Positions 1-12,809 of a stretch of DNA of 64,000 nt are shown here, piece after piece; the first letter of the stretch is position 1, and each line of letters opens with the position of its first letter. The notes below the pieces were generated by a model. It did not search any database. It saw only the letters and a list, made by a program, of their open reading frames with translations, and was not told the origin of the DNA. The translations under genes and the position numbers were made by a program. The stretch comes from Sequoia sempervirens (lineage: Eukaryota > Streptophyta > Pinopsida > Cupressales > Cupressaceae), in assembly GCA_007258455.2 (NCBI GenBank), contig VDFB02000003.1:46131889-46195888 (forward strand), read 5' to 3'.

Positions 1-1621
1 ATTAAAATAAAATAATTAAATAAATATTTAGGTATAAATATTTAATGATTATTTTATTATGATGAGTGTGATAAGTGTTTAAATTTGGAATTTAAATTGT
101 AACGAAATATTTTAAATGGAGAAATTGATGTATATTATGATGAGTTATTGTAAAAATTAGAAATAAACAATTGTTTTAAATTCTTCGTTAATTGAGAATG
201 AAAAGTATATTTAAGACGATTAATTTCAAGTATGATGTTATCGATTTAATTGGATTTAGGAAATCCGAATTATAGATCATTTTATTACCTGAATTATTTT
301 CAAGTTGTGATATTTCTTGTGCATGTTTTTGGGTAATTTGAATCAATTGAGATAGAAGTGTTTCAGATGAGTTTGTTTAATGTGGGAGTTGTTAATTGTA
401 TAAATTACAATTCTTTGAGTTAACTAGGGTAGTGCACATGGTTCTGTTGATTTTTAGACACCTAGTTCTATGAACAGGTTGTGGTGTCCATTATTATATG
501 ATTGGTTTTTTATGCTTGTTTATGTGCACCTTGTTTACCTTAGTTAGTGGAGTTAATTTCCTTGTGTTATTTTTAGGGGAGTGGCTCTTTGTGAGGGCTG
601 ACACATAAAGTGGTGCCTGGGTAACTCATGTAGAGTTAACTAATCAGTGAAAACTAAATCAACACATTAGGTAGTCTAAAACCTTTAACTAGATTAATTG
701 TGCCTCATTCATGGACTCAAGGGCTAGTACAGACTTGAGAACATGAGTCGAGAAGGCATGGAATGGCAAAGTCGATATCTTGTTATTTTAAAAAGATATT
801 CAATTCCGCAACAGATTGCATGTGGGGTCGGGTTTCGTAAGAGGTTACTAGGGTAACCCAAGATGGGGGCTAGAACCTAGGAAGAAACACCAGGGTAACC
901 AATGCAACATTGTGATGACACTCCACCTATAATAACAGTATTCTTGTGAACTTAGTATATTTGATCATTCTGTTCTGGAAGCAATGTAACCAATAAGTTA
1001 AGTTTGTACTTGTATAGTTTTGTCTTTGGTTTTGCTTGTGTCTAGGGTTTGTAGGTTATGTCTAGGGAACCTTTTTACTATTTCCTAGCATGGGGGGTGG
1101 ACCTACGGGTACCACATGGTTGGGTGGAACGTGCACCTTACTCCGTTGGGTCCCTAGTTCATGTTCCTGGCAATGAGTACTTCTTGGATGGAGAGCTCGT
1201 GAGCGAAAAATGTACTTTCTTATTTGTTTCAGTGGAAATTTTATATATGTATTACTCCTCTATTGTTAATGAGGTGAACTTTTGTAATATGTAATTGTAA
1301 TTTTATATGACCTACCTCATTTGGAAAATGAGTATTGTAAATGTTATTTCAAATGCAATGTAAGAAAGGATCTTATTTGTTCTATATATCTTAAATGATG
1401 TAATTTAAATGTTATTCAATGTATGCTCTTAAGTTTATGTGAATTAAATACATGTCATGTTAAATACTATTGTCATCTATGGGATTTACATGTAGTGTGT
1501 CGTCGTGTATCTTAGGGAATGTTTGCATTAGTGAAGATTATGTTTACACTTTTTAATTTTTTTTTTATTACACTATCGTAGTCAATGCAACATTATTTAG
1601 GTTACAAGACGGGGCATTACA
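1..1621 (+). mobile_element. LTR-like remnant, probable Gypsy, left-truncated by window
   Basis: This stretch has no supportable gene. It ends in a Gypsy-type LTR terminus (ggggcattaca, 1611-1621), which resembles the GGGG-rich, TACA-ending LTRs of plant chromoviruses. Its organisation resembles the 3.1 kb LTR at 22167-25300: an AT-rich first part, a short less AT-rich block, then an AT-rich tail. No primer-binding site follows, so it would be a 3' LTR or a solo LTR. Its left end is outside the window. The call is inferred from terminus and layout only. Confidence 0.3.
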
Positions 1622-2039
1622 TAATATATATTGATTTTAACTAGGTGGCGTATACAAAGTAAAATTGGGTAGGTGATTCTCAAGATTATAAGTCCAATTT
1701 CAATTACAACTTCTCACTTGTTTTAGGTCATATATGTTGGTTGAGAAAGAAGTATTTTTTATTACTTTATCTTGCATTGAGGTTGAGTATTGAGGGCCTA
1801 TTAATGCCATCACTAAGGCTATTTAGCTTTAGCACATCTTCATTAATTTCGGTATCCAGTTCATATGGACATTTTTTATATTTTGTGACAAATAGAGTAA
1901 CATATAGATTTCATAAAACCTAATCCACCATCAATGGACCAAGCACATCAAGGTTCACATGAACTACATCTAAGAGCTTATAAATGGACAAGTTATTGAG
2001 ATTTGATATTAATTGAATTTAAAATAGATTGCTAACATA

Positions 2040-2567
2040 TTCATCAAACCCTTATAGAAGAAGGTTTTATCATTTACCTAATTTGTTAGGGGTACAAGAG
2101 GCTCTTTCTTTAGGGGTTGTTTAGTCCATCCTTTCTCTCTACTTGAGGGTATTTGAGGGGTTTATATCTCTCTTTTTGGGGGCTAATTTTATTTGGAGGG
2201 ATCTCTTTGTAAATGTGTACCTCATCATGGTTCGATTATAGTGACCCATCTTTTGATCCACCTAAGTTGTGTTTAAGGAGGGTGTTAGTGTAGGTTTTAT
2301 ATTTTACTTAGTTGGATATTATGTATTTTCCTACATATTTACTTTAGCTTTCCTATTTGTAGTGAGTGGGCCATTATAAAGGTAGATGATACCTTTCATG
2401 AGTGTAACTCTCACATATTTTGGGGTGGTTGGAGTTACTTTGCTCATTGGTTAGTTATTGTGAGTTTCCATTATGCTATTTTACTTATTATATATTGTCT
2501 CTTAGACCATAGTTCTTTGTAACACAACTCTTTTTGTATATCTAAACTAGTTTTGGTTGAAAGGACA
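2040..2567 (+). mobile_element. Fragment of small non-autonomous LTR family (3' internal end plus start of 3' LTR)
   Basis: Text around 2215-2282 resembles the 3' internal ends of elements G (8130-8222) and F. It has a 'gtacctcatc' and 'gacccat' stretch, then 'cctaagttgtg', then a purine tract (aaggaggg) followed at 2283 by TGTTAGTGTAGG, a Copia-type LTR start. The LTR end is not clear; 2567 is an arbitrary stop. No target duplication or 5' LTR is visible, so this is a truncated copy. Confidence 0.35.
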
Positions 2568-5500
2568 TTAATATGAACAAGGTCTTATTTTTTAAAATTA
2601 TTTTTTTCACATGTGTCAATCAATGGTCATTATTTTTTCTAATAAACCTATTTTAATTAGAAAGTAGAAGATAAATATAATAATGAAATAAATATATTAA
2701 TTTATATTTTTTAGAAAGATTGTTTTAAGGGATACATTCATGCAAAATGCTATGTTGTGATGAATTTGTTTAATTATAAAAATGTGATCTAAATCAACAA
2801 TTTGTGTCTAATGAAATCCTTCCAAGTGTCTTGGAGGGAAAAGGGCACCATATAGAATGCTTAAGGGACACACATATACATGTTGATAATGCTATTTACA
2901 AGTGCCTAATCTATTTTTGTTTGTGTTTGAAAATTAGAGTATAGTCTTTTGCATGGACTATTAAATCAATATGTGACCCACCAGTGAGACACACCTTTAT
3001 GCTTCCACCTATTGATAATAGGTTTGAAGGGGTTTTGGAAAAAGTTTTAATTAGAGCACCAAATAAATTAGATTGAGGACCATAATTATGTGTCTACAAC
3101 ATCTATGTAAATAAGCATAAAACGAAGGTTCAAAGGAACAAGATATTTACACTTTTATCCTTTACAAATATAATTTTTATTATTAATACTTTGTGTTTAA
3201 AAATTATTTAGTACTATTTTTAATCCTCTTCGTAATTAAATTACTTAACATCAACAAACCGAAATCGTTCTCTTACATTCAAAACATATACAAGTTTTTA
3301 TAATGTTTCAAATCAATTCTTATAAACATAATTTTAGTAACGTAATTTTCCTAACATATTCTCCTTAAAATATTATGCATATTTAATCATGTAAACATAT
3401 ATTTATAAAAGTATTGAAGACATTATTCTTATGCTTATAATTTATTTTCTATTAAATTAATTAAAATAAATATCATTAGTTTCCCAAAACTTATATGTAT
3501 GTTTTATAAAGAAGTCTAAATGAAATATCAAGTTAAGTTGATTTGATTTTGGGGAAACTCCACTGTTAAGTATATTTGAATTTAAAAAACACTCGGACTG
3601 ATAACTTTCCCAAAATTCTTGACCTATAAAAACATCTAAATAGACCATTCACACATAAAAAAAAGATAAATTCTTATAAACCACTAATTATAAAATATCA
3701 TGTCCATAAAAACAAACTCTAATATCTAGACAAATATTTTTATTTATATTTATTTATTTCTCATCATTTATGCATTGAATTAATGCTTAAGTATGCTATC
3801 GTTTGTGAAAGCTATTGCTTTCATTCATTCATCGAGTCTTCATGTGATAGGGCTTCTATAAAACAAAATGAGTTTTGTCATATCATGAATATTTAAATCA
3901 TCAAAAGTACAAAACGAATTGTTCACCATTTTGTGTGGTGGAATATTTCAATCGACCCATAAACTCTCCAACCTTGTATTTTCTTAAATTCTTTTTCTTT
4001 CATACCTTATATGATTTGATAGGATTTTTAAGGTCAAACGGTGCATAATTTTTTCTTTAACAATAAAAACAAATAAATGATCCCTTTCTAAATATTTATG
4101 GTCAATCAGTAATAAATGTAAGCACTTAATGAGAATGAATTGGGATAAGATATGAATAAATAAAATAATAGTATCTATTTGAAAATTTGATTAAGATATA
4201 TAATGGTAAATATTATCAATTGAGTTGTCAATTTGGTCGAGATTTGTTGTGATGTTAAAGGAATAATTTTGAATTAGATTTTTTTTTAATTTATAATTTT
4301 AATTCACTTTTATGAGTGTAACTTTAAATCTACTTGTATATCTGAACATTAAATATTTAAATAACAAGAATTTGCTTGCTTTGGTATTTGTGATCTACAT
4401 TAGCTAATTAGTGGTGTTTATGAACACCTTTGAGCAGTTACTAAGTAGGGGAATCATCCCTTTGTTAAAACCCTAGATAAACCAATTAAATAGTTATAAA
4501 ATAAGGATTGAAGACAACAAACAACCATGCAATTCGATTCCTAAGATTTGTAAATAAAATATGCAATGATCATGATTTGTTTACTCTATTTGTGAGGATA
4601 TAATGTGGGTAAGGGATCTCAATGACAATTCTCAAAAAATAAAATTGAATTAGAGTTAATCCTTAAATACAACACCCTAGAAAATATGTTAATGATTTTC
4701 ACTGTTAAGTTGGTTCATAATAGCTAGTTGGAGGGAGTTAGAATGGATCAATATTTTATTTAAAATTTGAAATTTTCTAGGGGTTTCTTCCATATTTATC
4801 TAATTTGAATTAGTTTTGCAACTATAAAATGACCTAGGATAGGGAATGGATGAACTAAAGGCTGAGACTAGTCTTTGAGTATATGTAAAAATTAGAGTAG
4901 TTTAGATTTAGCTTACTTGACAATTTCGACACTAGAATATATAGCTTATACACTAGTCATTACATAAAGAACAACTAATCAAAGTGTGTCTAAAAATGAA
5001 TGGGAAAAGTGAGGGGTATGTTATTTTCACCGTTACAATCACACATGACATAATTGACACAAAGTAATTGTAAAATATTAATAGTAAACTTTTACTTGTC
5101 AATAAAGTAGAGAAAAATAAAAGTTAAAAATGTATTTCTAGATATGTACCTATTTATAATAATGTGAGTATGAGAGAAGTGGGCTGAGAATGAATAAAAC
5201 ATACGCGTTTATATGTGAAAATGTCAAATACAATGGCCATGCCTATCTAACTATTAATATTCATCAATGATCATCTCCAAATGATTAGTGTATTAATCTT
5301 TGACAAATATAAGATAAGAGATGGGGAAATGAGGGATGGACTTAAGTATTGGCTATCCAACATGTTCACTATGAATCTTTTGTATTAGTTGCAAGAATGA
5401 ATGATTGACCAATGACAAACCATAATTTGATGTTAATATGTAATACACTATCAACTAATAATGGACAATCAACAATATGTGGTCAATCATAAATTATAGA

Positions 5501-5922
5501 TAACTAGTGCCTATAGGGATGGAAAAAATTGCATCTTCATGACTTGATAGACATAGGTAAACCAAATTAATTATAGTGAATATATACTTATGCAAGAAGA
5601 TAAAGGATAAACCAAATTTACAAAAAGTATCTGATATAACTAAGAATAACATATAGAAAATATTGATTATAATTGGACTTATAATACCTAGTTTTAATTG
5701 AATTATTTTTGTGATGCTGTGTGAATAGTGAGGAGTTAGGAGGTTCTTAGCACCTACCTTTGTATGAATGACACATATAAATCTACTAGTAATGACATGG
5801 TCCATGAAATAAATATTGATTGCATTTTTATTGAGATTTTTTAATCTTTATTATTTCCCCTATTGATATATAGTATCATTTTTTAGATTCAATGATCTTC
5901 CTCTTACTTTGGGAGTGTAAGG
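2568..5922. other. AT-rich intergenic DNA, no supportable gene
   Basis: About 3.3 kb of very AT-rich sequence. Open frames are short, lack recognisable domains and occur at random density. No LTR termini, PBS or splice-bounded exons could be recognised. Confidence 0.6.
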
Positions 5923-6225
5923 TGTTAGAGTAATCATGCATTAGCTAATAATTAATTAATAATTAGTCTAATTTATTCTCATGCACTTAAGCTAAACTTA
6001 GGAGTGCTTTTATGCTTTTAGGGTTTTGCTCCTATTTAGCACTCAATCCTCATTGTAATTAACTCTCGAGCTTTCATATCTTTTTGGTAGTCTCTTGATT
6101 CTGTATGTATTTTCTTTTTGAGGAATAAAAAATCTTTGTTTTGTAGAGCTCTTGAGTATAAGGTGTTTTGTTTTTTTTGTTTGATCCTGTGGCTCATGGT
6201 TTTGTGGTTTTTCACAATTCTAACA
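5923..6225 (+). repeat. 5' LTR of element G
   Basis: This 303 bp copy starts TGTTAGAGTAATCATGC and ends CAATTCTAACA. It matches 8223-8519 over its whole length by eye, with scattered substitutions and small indels. A short direct duplication in the left part (taataattaattaataatt) makes this copy slightly longer. Confidence 0.85.
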
Positions 6226-6236
6226 AGGTATCAGAG
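6226..6236 (+). other. Primer-binding site of element G
   Basis: AGGTATCAGAG directly abuts the 5' LTR and matches the plant initiator tRNA-Met PBS (TGGTATCAGAGC) except at the first base. Confidence 0.75.
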
Positions 6237-6726
6237 TGTGGATTTAGCGAACCCCTTCTCAATTTCTTAGATTTTTTTCTTCAACAAAGGTTACAGGCAT
6301 TAGATTTGGAATTCCCTTTGTGTTTTTTTTGCAATTTTTGGTGCATTTTTTATTAAAAAAACGTTCAATATATTTTGCTTCGTGTATTTTTTGAGAAAAA
6401 TAATTTATGGGTTTTGTCCAAAATCACAAAATACCATCTGGGTATCTGCTAGATTTTGTAAATAGTGAACAAATCTTGTAAAAATGACATTCAAAATAGT
6501 CCAACACATTTATTTTCCCTATAGGTGAAGTTTTTGTTTTTTTACCAAAGTGTATGTTCCACCTTTTGGATTTAAAAAAACTTTCTAGGTTTTGTTGGCA
6601 GCATCAAAATACTTTTTGAATATCCATTAGTTTTTGCATAAAATGAGAAAAAATTTCAGAAATCAAATTAGAAGGGTTGTGTCTACTGACTGTTGGCTAA
6701 CAAAATTTATCTCATTTTTCAAAAAT

Positions 6727-6806
6727 ACATAACTTTTGCATACGAGCTCTCTTTTTCAAAAAAATGATATCATCAAAAAGTTGGTTCCATCAAAGTTCCA
6801 ATGGTA
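6727..6806 (+). other. Conserved non-coding internal block shared by elements G and F
   Basis: The block starting 'cataacttttgcatacgag' and continuing to 'caaagttccaatgg' has a clear counterpart on the minus strand at about 16687-16775 in element F. No open frame is shared, so conservation may reflect a cis role such as packaging or simply common descent. Confidence 0.6.
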
Positions 6807-8213
6807 TGGGTCTCATCACCCGTTTTTGCTGGTGGTGCATTATACAACCTGTTGAAGTCAGAGGTGTTGTTTTCAGTCCTAAGCTCATAAATTTTTACCA
6901 CTTTCTTTTTTTTTCACGATTTTAGTGGCGTTGGAACCTTCTTTTAGATATCTTCATAGCCATCCATGCACTTTTTCTAGAATGCTCTTCAAGTACATTT
7001 TATTCAAGTTTTTGTGTTTTCGCACTCTAGTGAATTACTTGGATGTTTTAGCTCTTGGGAACTTGTTGTTTGCGTGGGATGACTCTTTTTGGTTGTTCTA
7101 TATGTATTTCCAATATTCTATCATATTTGGGCACTGCAGACATCTTTTTCATGCACATTCTCTTTTGTAGATGCACTAAGATAAAGTGACTTTCTAGTGT
7201 ATATTTTTTCGGGATTTCGCACTATCATATAAAGTGCCATGGGGGGGTTGATGTTTTCCTTTGATTTTCCATCACACCTTTTTCAAGTGAGTGTCCCTTC
7301 CACGACAACAACGAATTCAATTGATTCTTGCCTCATGCATGTGTGCCTTAGTTTGCGCACCCTTTTATTTGCAAGTTGTTTCTCCTACATGCACTTCTTG
7401 GACTCACATAATTTTAGTGTTCTTGTCATGGCTCTCTTGTTTTTAGCATTATGGGGTGTTTTCTATTGTTGGTGTTAATGCTTCCTTGGTTTTTTCATTT
7501 TTGAGTGATCTATGTATCTAGTTCTTGTTCCTATGTACTTTCAAATGTAGTGTACATCAACGATTGGTTATATGCATTTCAGTGAGATGGATCATTTACC
7601 ATATGAACACTCTTGCATTCCTATTTCTAGAGGAGACCTTCCATTTTCATTTTATCAGAGACTACTAGTACCTGTATTTTTGAATTGCAGTCTTTCATGC
7701 ATGTTGAGTAGTGTCGTTAGGGGCACTCATGCAGATTATAGTCTCCTTGGATCTTGACATTTGTATCTTTGATTTCTAGATGTTTTCCTTTTGTTTTCCA
7801 TCTGATTCGAGTAGTATCATTGGGGCACTAATGCAAATTCTTGTTATCTTGATCCTGATCATCATTTGTTTCAGAGGAAGTTCTTCATTTCAACACTATA
7901 TCAATCTTCTTTCGACAACACTCTACAACTTCTTCATGCTTTTGTTATGTTCTACATCTTCCTCTTTTTCAGGACTTTTTTTTGGTTGGAGGCTTCTCAG
8001 TCCTTCACACATTGATTTGGAGGCTTTTTTAGTCCTTCATTTTCCTTTCTCTCTTTTGGAGAGGATTTTTCTCCCTCTTTGGTTTTCTCCTTTTTCTCCA
8101 ATTTTGAGAGATCTTTTGTTTGTACATTGGTGTACCTCACCAAGCCTTGTTTATCGAGACCCATTATGTATTCTTTCCTTTTAGGGTTTTTAGCTACTCC
8201 CTAAGTTCATCTT

Positions 8214-8222
8214 AAGGGGGGG
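8214..8222 (+). other. Polypurine tract of element G
   Basis: AAGGGGGGG directly precedes the 3' LTR, the expected position for second-strand priming. Confidence 0.75.
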
Positions 8223-8519
8223 TGTTAGAGTAATCATTCATTAGCTAATAATTAATTATTAATCTAATTTATTCTCATGCACTTAAGCTAAACTTTGGAG
8301 TGGTTTTATGCTTTTAGGATTTTTCTCCTATTTAGTACTCAACCCTCATTGTAATTATCTCTTGAGCTTTCATATCTTTTTGATAGTCTCTTACTTTTGT
8401 AGTTTTTTCTTGTTGTGGAATATAACATATATTATTTGCAGATCTCTTGTGTGGAAGGTGTCTTTGTTCGTTGTTTGATCCTGTGGCTCGTGGTTTTGTG
8501 GTTTTTCACAATTCTAACA
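8223..8519 (+). repeat. 3' LTR of element G
   Basis: This 297 bp copy of the 5' LTR runs TGTTAGAGTAATCATTC...CAATTCTAACA. Visible divergence from the 5' copy indicates that the insertion is not recent. Confidence 0.85.
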
Positions 8520-8888
8520 TGAGCCATTGTAACAATGAATTTCTAAAATTACTTGCAATCCTATAAATTAGCAAACCGAGTTTAGTGATTTCTTATGAGA
8601 TAATTTCCAAGGATTGTGAGAAAATAAGAGATATTTTTAGTCCACTCTAAAAAATATAAGATAATATTCCCTAGAAGTGGGTACCTAAGCATTGATGTGT
8701 GTCAATATAAGAAGATACATTTTTAGTCCCAAATTTAAATCACTTAGTCATTTTCCTAAGGATTAAATCTCTTGTTGAATCTAATTAACAAAATATCTAA
8801 GTAAATCCTTATACTCATCCTTGGCCATGAACTTTGAGTTGTTTCTCAAGTATGCACCCCTTAGATTAAAAGACAACAACTACTAAAA

Positions 8889-8900
8889 GCTCTAATACCA
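8889..8900 (-). other. Primer-binding site of minus-strand LTR element H
   Basis: The reverse complement reads TGGTATTAGAGC, a one-base variant of the initiator tRNA-Met PBS. It lies two bases inside the LTR at 8903-9417. DNA on its lower side (8520-8888) would be the leader and start of the internal region of H. Confidence 0.6.
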
Positions 8901-8902
8901 CT

Positions 8903-9417
8903 TGTTGTGTTACTAAAAAATCACTATAAATGAATGAAGAAAAATATTAAATAAATTAGTATGTAAATATGGAAGACATCTTCTTACTTGAGATGGACTA
9001 CACCTATAAATATAATTGTAATGCAATTTTTTAACATAATGGCAACTCTTTAAATTGCATTGACAAACCATGTTTCATAGAGATACAATATATATTTTAG
9101 TAGACTTTTAGAGAAGGACAAATTTTTAGTTGCGAAAGGACCTAGAGACACAGACTTGACCTAGACAAAGTAAAGGCTTTACTCAAAATATGAATAGATA
9201 GAGAAGCATCATTTACCAGTCTAATGACAATCACTTTAAAAATATTCATCAAACTTACACATCTTCAATTATTAAACTAAATACCCCTATCCTCTTTACA
9301 TAATTATCCACGCTCACAACTCATAATTATTAATCTAAATTAATTTATAGTTAATTATAAATATTTCATTTAATTACCCTAACTAAACTTAGAGCATGTA
9401 ATCAAAGTCTCCTAACA
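8903..9417 (-). repeat. LTR of element H (5' LTR, minus orientation)
   Basis: Read on the minus strand, this 515 bp segment starts TGTTAGGAGAC and ends AACACAACA, followed by a PBS. This is the TG...CA pattern of a Copia-type LTR. No partner LTR or coding region was found in the window. The internal part is short and meets element G at 8519, so H is truncated or was interrupted by G. Confidence 0.55.
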
Positions 9418-9654
9418 TAATTTTTTTAACATTTATAATAATTGGAAAAAAAAACTATCCACAACTCCTCTGTGTTGTGATCATTCATCAAAAACTTGGA
9501 CTTTCCGTCATCTTCATTATTTAAAAGTGAAAGAAAGTATATTTAGTGCAAATATTGTGATATTAGATTCCATAAAATAATTGATGAAAGAGAGTAAGGA
9601 AAATGAAATATTTGTCTTACATGACTCTAATAATTGTTTTGATTAGAGGGAAAA

Positions 9655-9935
9655 ATAGGTTTTGAATGGACCCGAAACCATTTACAAACAAGTTTCGAAT
9701 GGACCTGAAACCATCAGGTTTTGGAGGGACCCGAAACCCAAACTAGGACGATCATGCTGCCCAAAGAATAAACAAATACAATCAGTAGCGAAACAAAGAC
9801 AAAACTTCAACACAAACCAGTAGCCAGAACCAGCTGCCAAACAAAAAACAAGATTTTACAGGGATCTCAAACCCAAAGGTTTTGAAGGGACCATCAACCC
9901 TTTACAACCAGGTTTTGGCAGAGACCTTAAACCCA
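9655..9935. repeat. Short dispersed repeats around a 'gaccYgaaacc' motif
   Basis: Several diverged copies of a motif like 'ggttttgaatggacccgaa' occur at 9658, 9690, 9715, 9877 and 9911. They look like degenerate tandem units of roughly 35 bp. No coding signal is seen. Confidence 0.45.
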
Positions 9936-9973
9936 TAGAAATCGCCTGTAATAGCCAGGCAATAGCACACCAG

Positions 9974-10387
9974 TCATTCTAGAAACTCAAACTCTTCAAA
10001 CCACTGGTAGAAACTACAAGGGCAGAAAAAAAAGTCCAACACCACACCCTCTCTACTTGTATAGGAGAAGTCGCCACACACGCTCAAAGCTCCAACCTTG
10101 TCCCACAAAAGCCAACAGTTCTCTCCACCTCTATAGGAGAAAAAAACAAGCTCATCCTTGCCACAATAGCCAAACAACACCTGCAAAATAACACTCCACC
10201 TAAATAGGAATGGGCTCCACCTCAATGGGAGATGCAGGAGAGAGCCTTCAGCCACAAAATACACCTCACCCATAAAAGGAGAGGACTCCACCTCGATAGG
10301 AGAGGTCTCCACCTCAAAAGAAGACCCAGTATTCAGAGAGAAGACTAAGACAATAGTAGAAAGAATGAGCTTAGTAAGTGCCAACAA
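9974..10387 (-). CDS. Unrecognised 137-codon open frame, low support
   Basis: An uninterrupted minus-strand frame that begins with TTG rather than ATG; the first ATG is about 38 codons in. Its first residues are hydrophobic (LALTKLILSTIVLVFSL), which could mimic a signal peptide. The region contains four imperfect copies of a 'cacctcnataggaga' motif. These encode the repeated residues in the frame and suggest repeat-derived DNA rather than a gene. No family is recognised, and no splice-bounded neighbours were found. Confidence 0.12.
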   Translation of the reverse strand: MLALTKLILSTIVLVFSLNTGSSFEVETSPIEVESSPFMGEVYFVAEGSLLHLPLRWSPFLFRWSVILQVLFGYCGKDELVFFSYRGGENCWLLWDKVGALSVCGDFSYTSREGVVLDFFFCPCSFYQWFEEFEFLE

Positions 10388-10707
10388 AAAAACATCCGGG
10401 TCTTAAAAATAAACTCTGAATACCACCCACTCCATGAAACTTCCAGAGAAACCAGGAACAACTTTAGCAAGAGGAGCATCGTAGAAAAATGCTGAACCAA
10501 CACCATCATAACACACTAGAACTTATACAAAGAAACTGCAGAGATATCCTTCAGCTTAGTGAAAATCTAATAATTGTTATTAATAATCATCCTCCCAAAA
10601 TAATCCCAGGGACCAAAAAATTATTATAAATAATCATGGATGGTTCATAAAAACATTTTTTTATAATATATAAATCATATTACTATTAGTTCTTGTCGAT
10701 AGGGAGG

Positions 10708-11311
10708 TTTACTATTGCATTCATTGAATTTTCTTTTGAAATAGTTGTTTGGCCAATGAAATTGTATTGTTTAAAATATTTTTGTATTTTTCCTATAGTT
10801 GGGATTTAAGCACATATTTTTCGTGTTTGAAAATTATGGTTTATCTCTTTTTCTATTGGTTGGAGTAGGTCTATTTTTCATTTTCGTTTAAGTAAATTAG
10901 GAAAATACCTGGGGACATTATATATTGTGGAAAATATTTAATCAACAGATGCAAATTATGCGAGCTTTGGCAGTGGGTTGGTGGGTACTGAAGTAGTGAA
11001 TGCATGTTTAATGCATTAAATGCAAACTTTGTGAGATGTGTTTGACAACTGGTGGGTACACAAGCAGTGAATGCATAGTTAATTCATGAAATCTTAGGCG
11101 AGTGCTGGGTTTTATTTGTGCTTATTCTCATTTGTTTATTGTTTGTTGAGAAGCTTGTGTTTTTTTAGCTCTGGGTTGCCATCTTCAATGTTTGTTATTC
11201 TGTGTAGTGCTTGAATGCGGGAGGAGCCATAGGAATGGTGTACTACTGGTGAGTGGCTTGTCTGTCTATTTGTGATACTTGATAACTAGAATTATTGCTC
11301 ACTGTTACAGG
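10708..11311 (+). repeat. Repeat X, intact copy (X1)
   Basis: The same sequence occurs again as 11857-12030 joined to 28732-29126. The second copy is split by the 16.7 kb element E. X1 is uninterrupted at the matching point (10884/10885, just before 'cgtttaagtaaattagg'), so it serves as an empty-site reference for the E insertion. The nature of X is unknown; no coding potential is evident. Confidence 0.75.
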
Positions 11312-11503
11312 AAAAACTGAATGGTTTGAGCAAGGTCTTGTCGATTGTGGAGGGATTGAATGCATTAACTATGTGTTCATTACTTGAGTAGCCACTAGTC
11401 TATCAACAAAGCTTGCAAAATTTGTATTTAATGTTTGAATGTTTGCAAAAATTTATCATGTTGGTTTATTTTTTTGCAAATTTTATCATGTGCTTCTATG
11501 TTT

Positions 11504-11832
11504 CATGTTTATGAACAACATATTACATGTCATGGACTATGCTCATTTGTCTAATTTGTCTGTGTAACAAAAACCATTGCTTGCAATTGGAGTTAGAGGC
11601 AAAGACCTATACGACTACAAATATACTTGGTTGTTTAACAAGGAACTAGAAGGTCAAATTCTTGTATCATTCTTCCCCTTTGTTTGCAATGAATTTGGAG
11701 TCTTCCAATGTGCCTAAAATTTATGCCTTGGGAGAGTTGTGAACAATAAAGGAGAATCCTGGTTCAAGAATCTGACTTATCGAATAGACAAATGAGCATA
11801 GTGAATGACATGCCATGTAATTCATAAACATG
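11504..11832. repeat. Imperfect inverted repeat, arms of about 49 bp
   Basis: The left arm 11504-11552 (catgtttatgaa...gctcatttgtcta) pairs with the right arm 11785-11832 (tagacaaatgagc...ttcataaacatg) with a few mismatches and gaps. The loop is about 230 bp. It sits between the two X copies and could be a MITE-like foldback. Confidence 0.65.
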
Positions 11833-11856
11833 AAACTATTTTTTTCCCAAAAGCAA

Positions 11857-12030
11857 GTTACTATTGCAATTGTTGAATTTTCTTTTGAAATAGTTGCTTG
11901 GCTAATCAAATTGTATTGTTTAAAATATTTTTGTCTTTGTTCTATAGTTGGGATTTAAGGACATATTTTTGGTGCTTGAAAATTATGTTTTATCTCTTTT
12001 TCTATTGGCTGGAGTAGGTCTATTATTCAT
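11857..12030 (+). repeat. Repeat X, second copy, left part (X2a)
   Basis: Matches 10708-10884 (shared 'ttgaattttcttttgaaata', then 'ggagtaggtctatt') and stops at the edge of element E. Its continuation is at 28732. Confidence 0.75.
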
Positions 12031-12801
12031 TATACCTTGAGGATATGCAAAATTGTGGTTTTAGCCACAGTGTGTGGGTATGATAATCTCCTAATTTAGG
12101 GAAGGCTCCCCCTTTTCTATTAACTAACTTAGACTAATATGGGTAAGACAACAACCTTTCCTCTTTCTTCAGGAAGGATTATATTCTTTTCTCCTCACAG
12201 AAAAGTGACAATAACCTTTAAGAAAACTATTACAACAGCTTGAAATGAAATTGAGAGAGAGGAAATGAAGTTTCCTAAAAGCACAAAGACTTCTGTCACT
12301 TCCTCCAGGATGGGAAAACAATCTCTAAGCACAAAGTCTTGAGTATATGAAATCCTATCTACACTTTTAGAACGATAATCTAAGAACAAAATGCAACATA
12401 TATCAGCTCAAAGTTTGCAAGTATGGTGCACTTATGAATTACTTTATATGGGAATTACTACAAGCACAAATACTTGTAACTCTTTCCAACTCCTAATCAC
12501 AAATCAAACCAATTTAGTCTTTCAAACTTGTAGCACAAAGTCTACAAGAAATCAGACCAAAGTCTTATCACAACAGCTCCGCAATATCACAAGAATAACT
12601 CAGAAAAATGTACCACTATGACATAAGAACATAGTAATAACATGCAATAAGACTCAACACAAAGTCTGAAATCTCATATGCCTTCCTTGTATTGCTTGGA
12701 AATTAAGTTTACATACACAAAGCACAAATTCTCTTTGCTATAAATGTTTGCAGAGTTTTCTCTATTGCTAAAACGATCATAAATTACATAGAGCACCCTC
12801 C

Positions 12802-12809
12802 TATATATA
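12802..12809 (-). promoter_or_regulatory. Predicted TATA box of element E LTR (3' copy)
   Basis: The palindromic context CCTATATATAGG is embedded in the LTR and identical in both copies (12800-12811 and 27318-27329). It lies downstream, in element orientation, of the palindromic array. This is a prediction from motif and position. Confidence 0.5.

Larger units (their letters stand above)
5923..8519 (+). mobile_element. Element G: 2.6 kb non-autonomous LTR retrotransposon
   Basis: Two direct repeats of about 300 bp (5923-6225 and 8223-8519), both TGTTAGAG...CTAACA, flank a 2.0 kb interior. The interior begins with a tRNA-Met-type primer-binding site and ends with a G-rich polypurine tract. 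No gag, protease, integrase, reverse transcriptase or RNase H motif is seen in any frame, so it must rely on enzymes supplied in trans. The open frames in it (for example 7780-8184) are T-rich and lack domain signatures. It shares interior and 3'-end sequence with element F (15310-17722), so both belong to one family. The flanking pentamers (taagg and tgagc) do not match well, so the target duplication is lost or one side is rearranged. Size is between typical TRIM and LARD elements. Confidence 0.8.

Noticed and set aside
7780..8184. 134-codon plus frame in element G
   Set aside because: T-rich, low-complexity residue content and no domain. It does not begin in a plausible element gene position.
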